Shown here: positions 45,591 through 56,936 of the stretch, one piece after another
How the letters are laid out: each line of letters begins with the position of its first letter
How positions within the stretch are numbered: the first letter of the stretch is position 1
DNA from: Ustulina deusta
Taxonomy: Eukaryota; Ascomycota; Sordariomycetes; Xylariales; Xylariaceae
DNA: 64,000 bases
Assembly: GCA_023159155.1 (NCBI GenBank)
Contig: JAJNNX010000031.1
Coordinates: 62,001-126,000, forward strand
Direction: 5' to 3'
Position numbers and translations under genes: made by a program
Notes under the pieces: model-generated
Seen by the model: only the letters and a program-made list of their open reading frames with translations
What the model was told of the DNA's origin: nothing
Database searches by the model: none

Positions 45591-47508
45591 TTAGTATTGT
45601 TGTCCTATCCTCGCGCTCGTCCCACTTGCCCGACGCCGAATTCTCACTGGTATTTTTCCAGCCGAGTGTGACACACCACCTCCGAAGCCACTGAGTGAAA
45701 AGTCCTCCTTCGCGTTCAACCCCTCCTCTAGTATCTCGCAGTCGATCAGGCTGACTATCAAAGCGGTTGTCAACAATATCTGACGCTTAGCGAAGTGCCG
45801 GCCAGGACATTGACGCGGTCCACCACCGTACGGAATCCACGACCCCTCGACCTCCTTTATCGAGAACGTCGGAGCAGAGTCACGTGATTTTGAAGCGTCA
45901 TGGGTATTGTTCGGCGGATAACTGAGAAATCTCCCAACCCAAAACTGATCGAGGGAGTGCTCATTGTTTGAGCCGGTACTCCATGCTTCAGTGTCCATGT
46001 GTGCAACTGTCGTCGGTGTTACAATGACTTTCTTCCTCGGTATGACCCAATCCCTGATTCTCATGTCGGCTTTGTCTGGCATTCTGATTATATAGAAATG
46101 CATTCTAAGCCGCAGTGTCTCGGCGTACACGGCTTGAAGGACTGGTGAGCGAAATAGCCGGTCGATATCAAACTCAACGTGTGTGTCTTCATTTCTAGTA
46201 TCAATCCTACAAGCATCGACCTCTGCTCTGACACTAGCGAGCAGCTCAGGGTCCCGATATATATCGAAGATAACCCAGGATGTAGCAGTAACGGAATTAC
46301 GCGCTCTACAACAAACATCAGCTGGAATTCCTCTGAGCATAACATAAACAGGCACTTAGCTCACGCCCATATCGCGCCGAAGTCTTGGGACGCAATGGCC
46401 GCGTAGTCGAAGCCGTCCATCTCAAGAAACATTTGATGCCGCTCCCTAAAGAAGCTGCAACCCCAGAATGGATCGTCCCCATCAGCGCCAATGGCAGACT
46501 CGGTGAAGTGATCTCTCGCATGCTGCTGCCAAACTTTCACGGCGTTCAATGCTTTCTCTCGATCTGCATATGCCCTTGGTGCGAGAAACCACGGGATTCC
46601 TATCAATTAGATTTGTGAACGCGGGAACAAGTTGCCGGGTCAGGTTCTAATACTGTACCTTGGAGGTATGTCTGCAAATTACGATCGAAATTCCAAAAGC
46701 TTTCGAGAAAGTCCGGGTTCAGAGCCAAAAGGTACGGCCCGCAAAGAGCGTCAATGATCGAGACGGTAGCCTCATCCCCCACCATCTTCATCAAGTCGGG
46801 ATGGTAAATCCAGTCGGGCTCAATGCGATCGTGCATAGCGTGTAGTCGCTGCGTGATGTTGTCCACGAACCTGTTCCAGAAAGGCCCCAGCCCCTTTCCT
46901 TCTAGGAATCGAACCAAAGACTCATGAACGCGATAGTCAATTCGATTGCGGGCCTCAACTGCACTGTCGGGATGAGGTACATGAATTCCACCAGAATCAT
47001 CCTTGTCAAATAAACTCAATGCTTTGGCGGGTAAGCCAAAGGCGTGCCCGAGAGCGAATTTCACAAACGGAATTGATGTGCACGCCCAAGAACCCTTAAA
47101 GAGTGCCTTCACATTCTCCGGTCCGCGGACGACGTAGAATTCTTGGTGAAGTATCTTGACGCGGTAGGATGTCTACTCTGGAAGAAATTGCTGCTGGGAG
47201 TCAATGGAGGTTGGGTACAAGGCCACGCGACTGTAGTGAACTTACTTCGGATTCAAGACGAATGCCCTCGGGTTGAACAGATATGCGATCGGCAGACTCC
47301 CCAAGAAGGGGAAGACATAAGGGAACGTCGGCGGCGCGCCGTTTGCATTGGCGCACCTGTCGATCGCCACAGGACCGTGACGCTTCGCCGTATTATGCCA
47401 CAGCCAGAGCGCACTGAGCAGAAGTAGCACCAGCGCCCCAAGATGGACTTCACCGCGCAGCGAAAAGAGGTGCGAGAACATTTTCCGAAACAAATTGCAT
47501 TGTTTCAT
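45591..47508 (-). CDS. Cytochrome P450, apparent one-base frameshift
   Basis: Minus-strand exons 47508-47246, about 47190-46659, 46599-46365 and 46305-45591. An N-terminal anchor (LGALVLLLLSALWLW) suits an ER enzyme. ExxR is ETLRLR and the haem loop is YGGGPRQCPGRHF, the Cys being the haem ligand. The overall pattern resembles the CYP7/CYP8-like fungal group. Near 47173, at the start of the second exon, NFFQSR and TSYRVKIL read in two frames one base apart, so the product would be 581 residues only if a base were restored. It could be a recent pseudogene or a sequencing error. Substrate unknown. It is convergent with the CoA ligase gene and divergent from the RNase H-like gene. Confidence 0.8.
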
Positions 47509-48403
47509 GGCACTCGGGTCTCCTGAAAATGCGCCGTCGGCCTCTCGCAAAGAATGGCAATCGGAAGTTGAGGGTCGAACAACGAGCTGCGAGTGCTTTT
47601 TGTTCCACTTATTACATACATTTGTTAAAATAAAGGCATTATTAGTAAGTGCAGCTAGGCCATTACCTACCTAGGTAGCAGCAGAAAATATCTTTACCAC
47701 CTTCGCGGGTGGGGGGAGTTCCTAGCAAGCCTTATTCAAGTCTAATGCATGTATGACGAAGGGGTATTAGGCTAACCAGGCCGAATGCGTTCGCGTACTA
47801 TGAAAGCGACTTTCTTCGATTGCCTAACGAGGCAATCGTAACTATACAATCAGAAGTTGCGACCTTTACAGTTACAGACCGTACTAGCAATTACCAGAAA
47901 ACGAAATCATTGCCAGTAATCTATAGAATTACTACAGGCCAGAATTCTTGCCAGTCGTATTATCAGGTCAACTACAGTAATACCTCGTACAGGCAATTAT
48001 AAGGCAATACTTCCGGCAGCAGTTCCTAGGTAGGTATAGGTTGCCAGCCAAAAACTTAGATATTATGCTTGCTAGGAAACCCCCCCGCCCGCTTAGGTAG
48101 TTGGTGAGTGCCCTCGAGCGAAACTTCCGACCCTGTCAAAAAGGGATGAACTGCCCTATCGATGTGAGAGTATATATTGACGACTTTGTCCTGGTGAAGT
48201 AGGTAATTACGGCCACACAAACAGAAAGCACAACAGCTCAAGGCAGGCGCCTACATTTCATACCTACAACGACCTCTTTGACGTTCCTTAACAATAACGA
48301 GCGGCATCACTCTCTCCATTTCCCTAAGCCTCGGAATTTACCCAACAACATTCGTATCAGGAACGCTGCACCAACGAAGCTACGTCACAAGCCATCAGTA
48401 TTC
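47509..48403. promoter_or_regulatory. Divergent intergenic region, P450 / RNase H-like
   Basis: About 900 bp between two divergent starts. At 47880-48050 short words such as TTGCCAGTAAT and GGCAAT recur several times, and ACCTAGGTAG occurs near 47670 and 48020. No gene is supported; the frame upstream of 48404 is open but lacks an ATG. Confidence 0.45.
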
Positions 48404-49395
48404 ATGCTATCATTTCAAATCTATATGGGACATTTTAGTAATTTTGCTCCACCCCTCCATCTTCAGGACTACGAAGAAGGCGAGATCGGGAATATGGCTG
48501 CGTTTTCTTCATCAAGAATCTTCCCACCACACTTTCTAGACCACAACACCCGTTTCATGCCCCAGGAAGACAAACAACTGCATGGCCTTCCGATCGAGTA
48601 TAACACATCACGGGTTTCTTCGGTTAGGACCCACCCTGGACCAACATCTCCCGGCGACCCTAGTATGCAAGGTGTTTTTCGGGAATGCAACGATTGTGGG
48701 CTTACATGGTTGGTGTCCCCAAATTCTCATCAAGGCGCAAACCCCCATCCATATCACAATGCATTGACCCGTCCCAACCATCCATACCCTTGGCGTTCTA
48801 TAGTCCAGATTGATAGCATATATACGAGGCAGAGCCCAGACGCCAACAATCCGACCACTATTGGTGTGTACTTCGCAACTGGCTCGAGGTATAATATAAT
48901 CAGTAGGCGGTCCATACAAAGCGGGATAGCAGCTGAATTGGAAGCGGCTTTTTCCGTCTTGTTGACAGTCTTCAATGAGGTAATACCAACCCGCCAGAAT
49001 GCATTCTCGGAACGACTTGGGCATGAAGGTGACGGTAAGACGCTTCGACTAATCCAACACATTTTGTGCACTGACTAATAGGGCCTGTAGCTGCCTCGTG
49101 TAACCGGCTTCGCGATAATAGCGAACTTGGCCTAGTCGACTTTCGCGTTATCATACAGACGAACTCAGTGTACCTCATTCAGAATTTCTGTTTCAATTCA
49201 CAATATTGGCGCAGAGGCGAAGATGGTAAATGGATAGGCCAGACCGGACGTCCTATCAAGTTCAGCGACTACTTCGATGACATCAACAGAAAAATCGACG
49301 AACTCGCCAGATTCGGCGTCAGTGTTGCTTGGTACTATGTCAGGAAAAACTTTGTTGCGAAAGCTCGCGCTTTGGCTTTTGCAGCACTAAGTTGA
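48404..49395 (+). CDS. RNase H-like domain protein, catalytic residues changed
   Basis: Two exons (48404-49034, 49091-49395), 311 residues, ATG chosen because the upstream frame has none. The first 135 residues are disordered. The RNase H-like part begins near IVQIDS (first strand, Asp kept), has AAELEAA (Glu of the second position), then, after the splice, VIIQTNSVYLI, where RNase H has a T-D-S: the third acid is Asn. The C-terminal helix (VAKARALAFAALS) lacks the fourth Asp. Such fungal RNase H-like genes are common and often multicopy. Enzymatic activity is unlikely here, and a nucleic-acid-binding role is a guess. A small gene starts 8 bp after the stop codon's last base. Confidence 0.68.
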
Positions 49396-49402
49396 AGTAT
49401 CT

Positions 49403-49933
49403 ATGCACACCAACGGCTTCACACTCGTTGTGCTGGACGTTTCATATCGACAATCTGCGATATTCCAACACAAAGCTCCGCATTTGGGCATTAGGAGGAA
49501 TGGCAGCCCGGTGTGTCAGCAAATACCTCTACACTCCGCGATCAACCCTAACATGAAGGAATTCTCGTGTGAGATCCATTATGTCGATAGAAATGACTTC
49601 ACGAAGAAGTCCTTCTGTGCAGGTATTGTTCAGTGAGCCCAAATAATGGAGGGTTGCCATCGCAATAGCTAACAATTCCTCCTAGAGACATACTTGTTTA
49701 CAGCGAAGTATAGAAGCCCTCCTATCTCTTACATCATGGAGCACAACTCCTCTGATATCGGCAGGTACCGAAGCATCAACACTAACCGCCATACATTAAT
49801 TTATTGGCTTGAGCGTCAATTACAGTTACCCGTTCAAGAAGGCTTGACATATTTTTATCTCAGAAGCGGAACCCCCACATTACGTGGTTATGCTTGGATA
49901 CAACGCGCACTTGAAACCGGTAGTTTACTTTAG
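49403..49933 (+). CDS. Small unknown protein behind the RNase H-like gene
   Basis: Two exons (49403-49622, 49686-49933; GTATTG donor, CCTAG acceptor) encode 155 residues. The spliced text runs smoothly (KKSFCAETYLFTAKYR). No recognised domain, signal peptide or membrane helix. Its ATG lies seven bases beyond the stop of the preceding gene, too close for a separate fungal promoter, so it may be a downstream part of the same transcriptional unit, a missed continuation of that gene, or a spurious call. Confidence 0.42.
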
Positions 49934-51020
49934 CCTCAATGCATGTCAGTAAATATCCACTCTTGCTCTCTGCCTCTGAAGTTGAAAGAGGATTAGATGA
50001 CCTCTAGAGATGTCAAAATAGGGAACAAAAACCTGATATAATAGCAGGGAACCTCGAAACCGAGGCGACTGCTATGATCAATGGTTGCAGAACTGCTGCT
50101 GTATATGATATAGCGAACATTCCAAAGAATTCCCAAGCCTTAAACTGCATTTATCAATAGCGTAGTTAACAGCATTGCAATACGACCGTTTCTTTCGCAA
50201 AACTGTCTGTCAGCTGCGTTTCCGTTTTTAAGTCTCAGGTATTAATAAAGCGTTGACATATTTCTTATCGCAAAATCCAGGCGAACAGGGGAGTGGGGCA
50301 CCGAGACGGATCGGGGACAACGCAAAGTAGGAAATAATACAAGTAAAGCCAACCACAAGACGTCGTATTTTTTATTGTTTTATAATAATAATTATTATTA
50401 TTATTTTGACAAAACCCCCCAACAGCTCACCTCTCAGCCTGAGAACAACGCTCTATCCCTATCACCTGGTAAGTGGAAACTGTTTTACATCTCCTACTAT
50501 CGTTTGCCGACCCAAGGGCGAACCGAGCCGAACCGGCGGAGCACAGGTACGAAAGCAAAGGAACTTCCTATAAAATAGCTATTATACTTCTACGATTATC
50601 ACTTCCCTCCTCGAGCTAGCATAACACCGAATTGCCCGATTGATCTGCTTCCCCCCTGGAGTCTTCATTACCGGGTAATGCAGATGCAACCTTATATTAA
50701 CCGAACGCGTTCTTACACGACAACTGACCTGGCGATACCACCACAAGAACCAATCCTCGCTTCCCATATTATTACTCGGCGTTTTACACTCCATGTGTCT
50801 GTCAAACATAGGCATTGACCATGACGTTTGCTGTTGCGCGAAAGGGCCAAAAATACCTTCGCTAGGTAGTTCCACCCATCTATTAGACCAGCGTAGCACC
50901 TCGGCAATATTTAAAGACAGCGTTCACCCTTGGAGAGCGAAAAAAGCCTTAGTTTCTAGCTTCAGCAGCTTTCGACTCTGTAGCTCTTTCGCCGCGTGTC
51001 GAGGGTAGACAAATTCCAAC
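49934..51020. other. Intergenic region
   Basis: No supported gene. An ATT/AAT repeat sits at 50380-50407. A minus-strand ORF at 50582-50899 lacks an ATG. The right end is the promoter of the DUF1996 gene. Confidence 0.45.
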
Positions 51021-52632
51021 ATGCAACTTCAATTGCAAGGAGCCGTCGCCGGGTTGGCGCTGCTAGTGCCGAATGCCTTGGCCCTTCTTCGGTTCTCATG
51101 CTCTCAGCTCGTGGTCGAGCGGCTCGATCCGCTAGTCACTCCGGGAGTGACGGGAAGCCCCCATCTCCACCAGATCATCGGTGGCGTATGTACCACTCAA
51201 GACGAGATAGAACGATGAGGACCACGCACTGACTAGCGCGCCTCGAACAGAATGCCTTCAGACCTTCGATGGACCCAGCGAATCTTGACATCCCCTCCGC
51301 AGCGACATGTACCACGTGCACGTTTGCAGAGGATTTCTCAAACTACTGGGTATGATGACCCGCAAGACTTATTTTTTTTTTTCCCAATGCGCTGCGGCGA
51401 CACATTAGGGACGAGCGACGCTTACACGGAACAGACAGCAGTCCTGTACTTCCAAGCCCGCAACGGAACATTCAAGCGCGTGCCGCAGAAAGGCAACGCC
51501 GGATTCGAGGCGTCCAATGGCGGCATGACGATATACTACACGCCAGTCATCAGCGGCACGGCGAAGGTGACGGCGTTCAAGCCCGTAGGTATCTTCCGCC
51601 CTGTCAAGGGGGCATCATCGCAAGCAAGGTTCTGCTGGTGGACGATGTTTCCAAAGCTAACTAACCATCGATGGCTGGCAACAGGGATTCCGGATGATCG
51701 TCGGCGACCCCGTGAACCGCGATGCGAACAACGTCCCACGCCAGCTCACCTTCACCTGTCTCAAAGACCCGTTGACGCGCACGGGCGAGACGAAGGAATT
51801 TCCAAAGCAACCTTGTCCGGCGGGAATAATGGTAAACGTACGCTTCCCAACGTAAGTCATCTCAGCAGCTTCTTTCTTCGGTCTCGTCGATAATAGTCCA
51901 TAACTGGTTGCCTTTTACTAACGTAACGGCTCAACAGTTGCTGGGACGGCACCACCCTCGACCCTCCGGATCACACAAGTCACGTCGCGTATCCATCCAG
52001 CGGAACTTTCGAGAGCAACGGGCCGGTACGTAATTCCCGGTGTTATTGTTCTCCCATTTTATTCACTCCGGGGGGGGGGGGTATGGGCGATGAATGCCTC
52101 TTTTCCAAGCTAGAGTCATTCTCCGCAGACATTTCACATTTCAGGAATACCCCAAGATTACGTTCGAAGCAGCGACTGGCGCTTACTGACCCCGGATGCA
52201 CAGTGCCCGGCGACTCACCCGGTCAAGATCCCCCAGCTGTTCTACGAGGTGATCTGGGACACGAGCGCTTTTAACAACCCGGCGGACTGGCCGGCGGATG
52301 GCTCTCAGCCATTTGTCTGGAGCTTCGGCGACAAGTCGGGGTACGGAAACCATGGTGACTATGTCTTTGGGTGGAAAGGGGACGCGCTTCAGAAAGCAAT
52401 GGATTCCAACTGCTATATCAACTGCCCGCAGCTCCAGACCCAGACCATCCAGCAAGGAAACCAGTGCAGCGTCAAGGATATTATTGGCGAGACCATTGAT
52501 GGCTGTAAGTTTAACTCTAATGCTTGGCCACGACTCGATTTAGTTTTGCATGCAATTGTGTATACATGGTACTAACTTTTTGGGGTTGTAGGGCTTACAG
52601 AGCTTCCCGGTGGTATGCCTGTGGACAAATAG
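51021..52632 (+). CDS. Secreted DUF1996-family protein
   Basis: Seven exons (51021-51185, 51251-51349, 51435-51584, 51685-51851, 51938-52025, 52204-52504, 52592-52632) give 336 residues, every junction in phase. A signal peptide covers about residues 1-22. DUF1996 hallmarks: LVVERLDPLVTPG, the HLHQIIGGNAF junction formed by the first splice, TCTTCTFAEDFSNYW, GFRMIVGDP, CWDG, a CP-x-SHP-like CPATHPVKIPQL block at the start of exon 6, WSFGDKSGYGNHGDYVFGW, and a WLTELPGG end. Family members are extracellular or wall-bound, sometimes joined to WSC or cellulose-binding modules; none is attached here. The biochemical function is unknown. The intron before exon 6 is long (178 nt) and contains a G10 run. 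Confidence 0.88.
52070..52081. repeat. G homopolymer in an intron
   Basis: A run of about ten to twelve G inside the fifth intron of the DUF1996 gene. It is a likely slippage and sequencing-error site. Confidence 0.8.
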
Positions 52633-53637
52633 CGTATCGATGTGAGTTTGGAAACATGGTCTTAGCAGTAGGTAGTGTTTTAAGGGTGGGCGTCATGTAG
52701 AACAAGTAGGATCGACACATGCCTTTGAAAATATATTAAAGAAGACGTGGTTGTATATTTAATAAAAAGAGGGAAAAAATCAAACCATTTTAAAATGTCT
52801 CCCAGCGAATCAGAATTACCAAGAGGAAACCAAAGCTCGTTTAACCTTCCCTCGCTAATATACTATCGTTAATACACAAGGGCTAATTTCCAGTCGTCTC
52901 CAAGGCTATTAGATGTCAGCCTATTTCTCGAGCATTTTGGTAGGAATTAAACACTTGGATAGGGGTTATAGACAGATTACTACGAAAGTTTCGAGACCGC
53001 GCCCTCGCACTCCGCTCGTCGCACCGTATCAGGAATGTGTTCAAGTCCTCATGGCGCCAGATGCGGGTAACCCTCGTGGATGGAGGTGGAGGCTCAAACA
53101 AAGCCAACGTACCCACACGCTGGCGTTCCCACCAATACCCGTGGCAACGGCCTTTCTATGACGCTGGTCTGTCACGTAAGGACGCCGCCGGGGGTCCGGC
53201 CCTCTCTAACCCTTCGTTCCACTCAGTATGCTTTCATCCGCCAACAATGAAGGGAGTTTCAGTCCTGGGAACTTTTATATCAACCCCATGCAATATTCAT
53301 GATGCGAACTCGACGCCGTGTCTAGCTTCTTGGTATGTGCAGAGTGACAGCGAATCACTTCTGAGCAGAAAGGTTAGAACTGAATGCTAGTCAAATCATC
53401 GATTACAATTCGTATCAGTTATCACGATCGATACAAACCTGCGTCCCGCCGTCTATGTAGGAAAGCTCGCGACCATGTCAATCCTCTAGTTGCTCCCGAC
53501 CCTGCCACAGCCACCAGAAAGGCTGGTTGACCTGAAAGTATTTCTATCCCGATAATCATGTACCGGGCAACTCCATGCTCAGACACTTGTATCACGGAAA
53601 TATAACAAATATGTCTTACACAACCAGTTTCCTATAC
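52633..53637. other. Convergent spacer, no gene seen
   Basis: 1 kb between the DUF1996 gene and the helicase, 3' to 3'. The ORFs at 52913-53390 overlap in two frames without protein character. Confidence 0.45.
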
Positions 53638-55897
53638 TCATATTCCAAATTTGTCTCTATGGAATTTCCTCACCTCGGAGTTCCCACCTCTACCGACCAT
53701 CAGTCCCTTCGGATCTCCTTCGATCTTAAGGCCAGACAAGCTCGTTGCTCTCGATAGAGCAACATAAACCTGCCCTTCTTCCCAAGCCCTAGTTAGATCA
53801 ACAATGACGCGATCGAGCGTCAGACTTTGACTCTTGTGAATCGATATAGCCCACGCAGGAGCCAATGGGATTTGAGTTCTGCTCAAGAGACTGAAGGGTT
53901 CCCTATTCCCCACAGGGTGCATTGAACATTCAGCATAGATAGTCCGTACCGCACCGTTGTGGAACTTGACAATGGGCCAGAATTTTTTGGTGATGTTCTT
54001 TCGTTCCATGAAGGTCCGGATATGCATCTCTCGCATTTCCGCATAATCACCGTTAGCCAACTTTGGTAGCCTTGCAGGGTCGAATGCTTCGTAATCGCAT
54101 ATGATGCCCTGACTTCCGTTGCAGAGTTTCTGACCTAGGTCTAAATTGGTGAGAAGAACGACCAGCATACCCTTCTTGAACTCAACCATTGCCTCAAAAC
54201 GATGTTCTTTGAGTGATGTTAATGATCCATCGCTCTCACGCCTGGTATACCTCTCGAGCTGCTCATGATCGGGATTCTGGGTAAATTCGTCCATGCAGAC
54301 GAAAGTATACTTTTCTGATAACAGTTTGTGAAAACGTATTTGGTTGTAATGGCGAACCTCGTCCCGGCTCGCATAGAGCTTTGTCGCATTCCCGGTTCTG
54401 CATGGGTGGTTCATAAGTATATCCGTATCGTCGCCAGTCAGAGGTTGCCCTATTCGACATTTTTGCAGAATCTTGACAAAAGTTTCGTCATTTTGCCGGT
54501 GGATTGTCTGGAGGTGGAAATAGACGAAATCGCATAAAGCCCAAGCCTCGCTCTTGAATGCCCATTTGTCCTCGTCGTGAAAAATGCCGTGTTTCTTGCA
54601 TGAATACGACTCTTGTGATCGATTAGCGATAAGGTCCTCGCCACATTGGAGACAATTCTCGAAGGGCTTCACAGGAGGCAACTGGTGAAAATCGCCAGTG
54701 ACGACAACCTGCACCCCGCCAAAGGGTTCGCCAGAATTACGAGCTTCTTGCATGACAGCGTTGAGTCGTTCGAAATGGAAGTTCGACAACACTGCAAGAT
54801 TTGCAGTCAGTACTTGTTGCCTTGAGCAAGATTAATACCTCTTAAAACATGATGCTGGATGCTCAGAACCAGAAGTCGGGTTCTAGAGAGATGCCAGGGC
54901 AGGAATAGAGTCTTGTCGGTGGTTACTTACTACTGATCTCATCAATGACCAAGACATCTGTGCTCTTCAATCGCATTCGGACATGTTTCCTATGCGCTCC
55001 CAGTCGGAGCTTGCCTAGTGGTTGCTTGAAACTGCTCGGATTCCAGCCGGCGTAGACATATGTCGTAGAACCGCCAACACCCAAGGCCGAGATGCCTGTT
55101 GGTGCAACAATGTGGACTTGTGACCCGCTGTCGTGTAAGCGTCTTGTGAGTGCTTTTAGGACTGTAGATTTACCACAACCTGCGGAGCCGGTGTAGAAGA
55201 CATTCCGCCCAGACAAGATGATATCAACTAATTCGGCCTGCTCTGGGCAAAGCGAGAGTTCCCTTATAGGGATGCGAACCTCATCCTGACGGCCGATGTC
55301 CTGGTCCATGGGATGTGATGCCGGATTGCTTGAGGTGGGAATGGCGCTTCGAGTGGCGAGTGAATACTCGGTGCTACTCGCACTTGTTGGTTGATGTAGC
55401 TCTGCGTTCAAGCTCATGCCAACCCTTTCTGTCCCTCTATCGGCCTCGTCTTCTCCAGCGCCGAGGATGGGTGCAGTATCGGTGTGTTCTCTAGTTCGAT
55501 GCCTAAATTGAGTTGACATGACGCTTCCAGAACAATGCACACCGAGAATGCTGTCTGGCTCACGGGGTCGTTGTAAGTGGTCCTGTTCCTCGTCTGAGCT
55601 TAATAAACTGATTACCTCAGGTTCAGGTAACGCGCTATGGTGGGCGCGCCGTCGTTTTCTTTGGGGCTCGGCATCTTCTGATTTGCTGTGCTTATGAGGG
55701 GCAAAGGTTTTGCTATTGAATGGTCGAGGGGCGTTATCTGCCTCTGCCTCTGCCTCTGCCTCTGCTCTTGCGCTTGCACTTGCACCCTCGTGGCTGGTGA
55801 ACAAACTTGACAGGGATCCTACCACAATGCGATGTTGGAATGCTGGCTATGCTGGGGATGACGTACCGAGACACTTACCTGGAAATGAGGCAGGCAT
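53638..55897 (-). CDS. PIF1-family DNA helicase
   Basis: Three exons (55897-55879, 55818-54931, 54791-53638), 686 residues. The first exon is 19 nt and supplies the ATG; without it the frame would have to begin at a GTG. The N-terminal 170 residues are disordered, with an alternating A/E repeat near 18-30. Helicase motifs: GSAGCGKST (Walker A, about residue 220), APTGISA (Ia), VLVIDEIS (II), GDFHQLPP (III), then HRQND, a CxxC-x13-C segment inserted after motif III, and VYVALSRA (VI). PIF1 enzymes unwind DNA 5'-3' and act on telomeres, mitochondrial DNA or G-quadruplexes. Many ascomycetes carry extra shorter PIF1-like genes like this one, and some derive from Helitrons. No Rep domain is seen here, so Helitron origin is not shown. 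Confidence 0.88.
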
Positions 55898-56936
55898 TCT
55901 GGCTAATTCCAGCAAGGAAGGTGTAATGTTCAGCTCTCTCTTTATTAGGTACCTCAAGAGGTGCGCGTTGGCAGGCGTATGTCCTTAATCGCGTATCAGC
56001 ATCACTGGATTAACCACATGCCAAGCCGGTGGACAGCTGTATCTCAGGTCATCATGCCACAATGTGGCTGCTGTGACAGGCTACCTAGTAGTTAGGACTA
56101 CCCCTGGCGCCAGGTGAGCTATTCGCAAGGGCTACTGGCCATGGCACTAACCACTTTAGATGGGAGAACTTCGGAAGCTGAGTCAGCTGCGCCCATACCT
56201 CTTGTATAGCGAGCACACCAACCAGGTTGGCATGTTCGATATTCTACACAACATATGCTGTTTTTGAGCTCCTGTTTAGCTCAGTCCTCCGCCACAGTAC
56301 CAATACTATATATAATATTTATAATTCCAGAGGATCGATAGAAGCGGATACACTCGGGTGTGGGTAGCACGAGGGGGGAAAAAGCAGGACGAGCTAGAAC
56401 CTGGGCTACTTGGGCAAGTAGGTGGAAGAGCACAGGATACTTATAATAAACATTTGGTCCCCGTAAGATTGAGGTACGGGCTGCAATACTGCCACAAGCC
56501 AGGTGGAAATAAAAGTCTATAAAGCAGGTATCCTGCATACCTTGCTGCCGATAGCTAACGGAGATCACCCGGGACATTCCCTTCGTGGAACACGAGGAGT
56601 TAGATTTCTTAATCAATAATATTAACAATGAAGTATGCGCTAACTGACTTATATATCTCCTTTTGTTTGAGGACTTATTTATTTTACTGACTTGTACATA
56701 TAAATCAAGGTATTTTCCTTTGATCCAGTCCCGGATGGCGCGTAATGATGCTATTAAAGCATTAGGTATATTTGTGCAGCGCTTTCCGTTGAGCTGATGT
56801 TATATACGGACTTATAAACACCGATAGTGTGGCCCCAGTCCCTTTCCTTCATCGAAAATTTACCCTCAACAGCAAGTAAAAACAAAGAGGGTATTCATAC
56901 GAATTTCTAGACAACTAGCTCTCCTAGTAGACAAAG
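55898..56936. other. Intergenic region
   Basis: Promoter side of the helicase and 3' side of the AKR-RidA gene. It is AT-rich around 56620-56780. No RNA gene could be folded by eye. Confidence 0.4.

Noticed and set aside
49403..49933. Continuation of the RNase H-like gene by an intron across its stop
   Set aside because: No donor and acceptor pair in phase was found between 49360 and 49420, so it is kept as a separate low-confidence gene.
53638..55897. Helitron containing the PIF1 helicase
   Set aside because: No Rep/HUH domain, no CTRR-type end or hairpin seen near the gene; treated as a plain PIF1-family gene.
56080..56260. Possible 5S rRNA or structured RNA
   Set aside because: A few words resemble 5S internal regions, but the ends do not pair and the conserved block order is absent.
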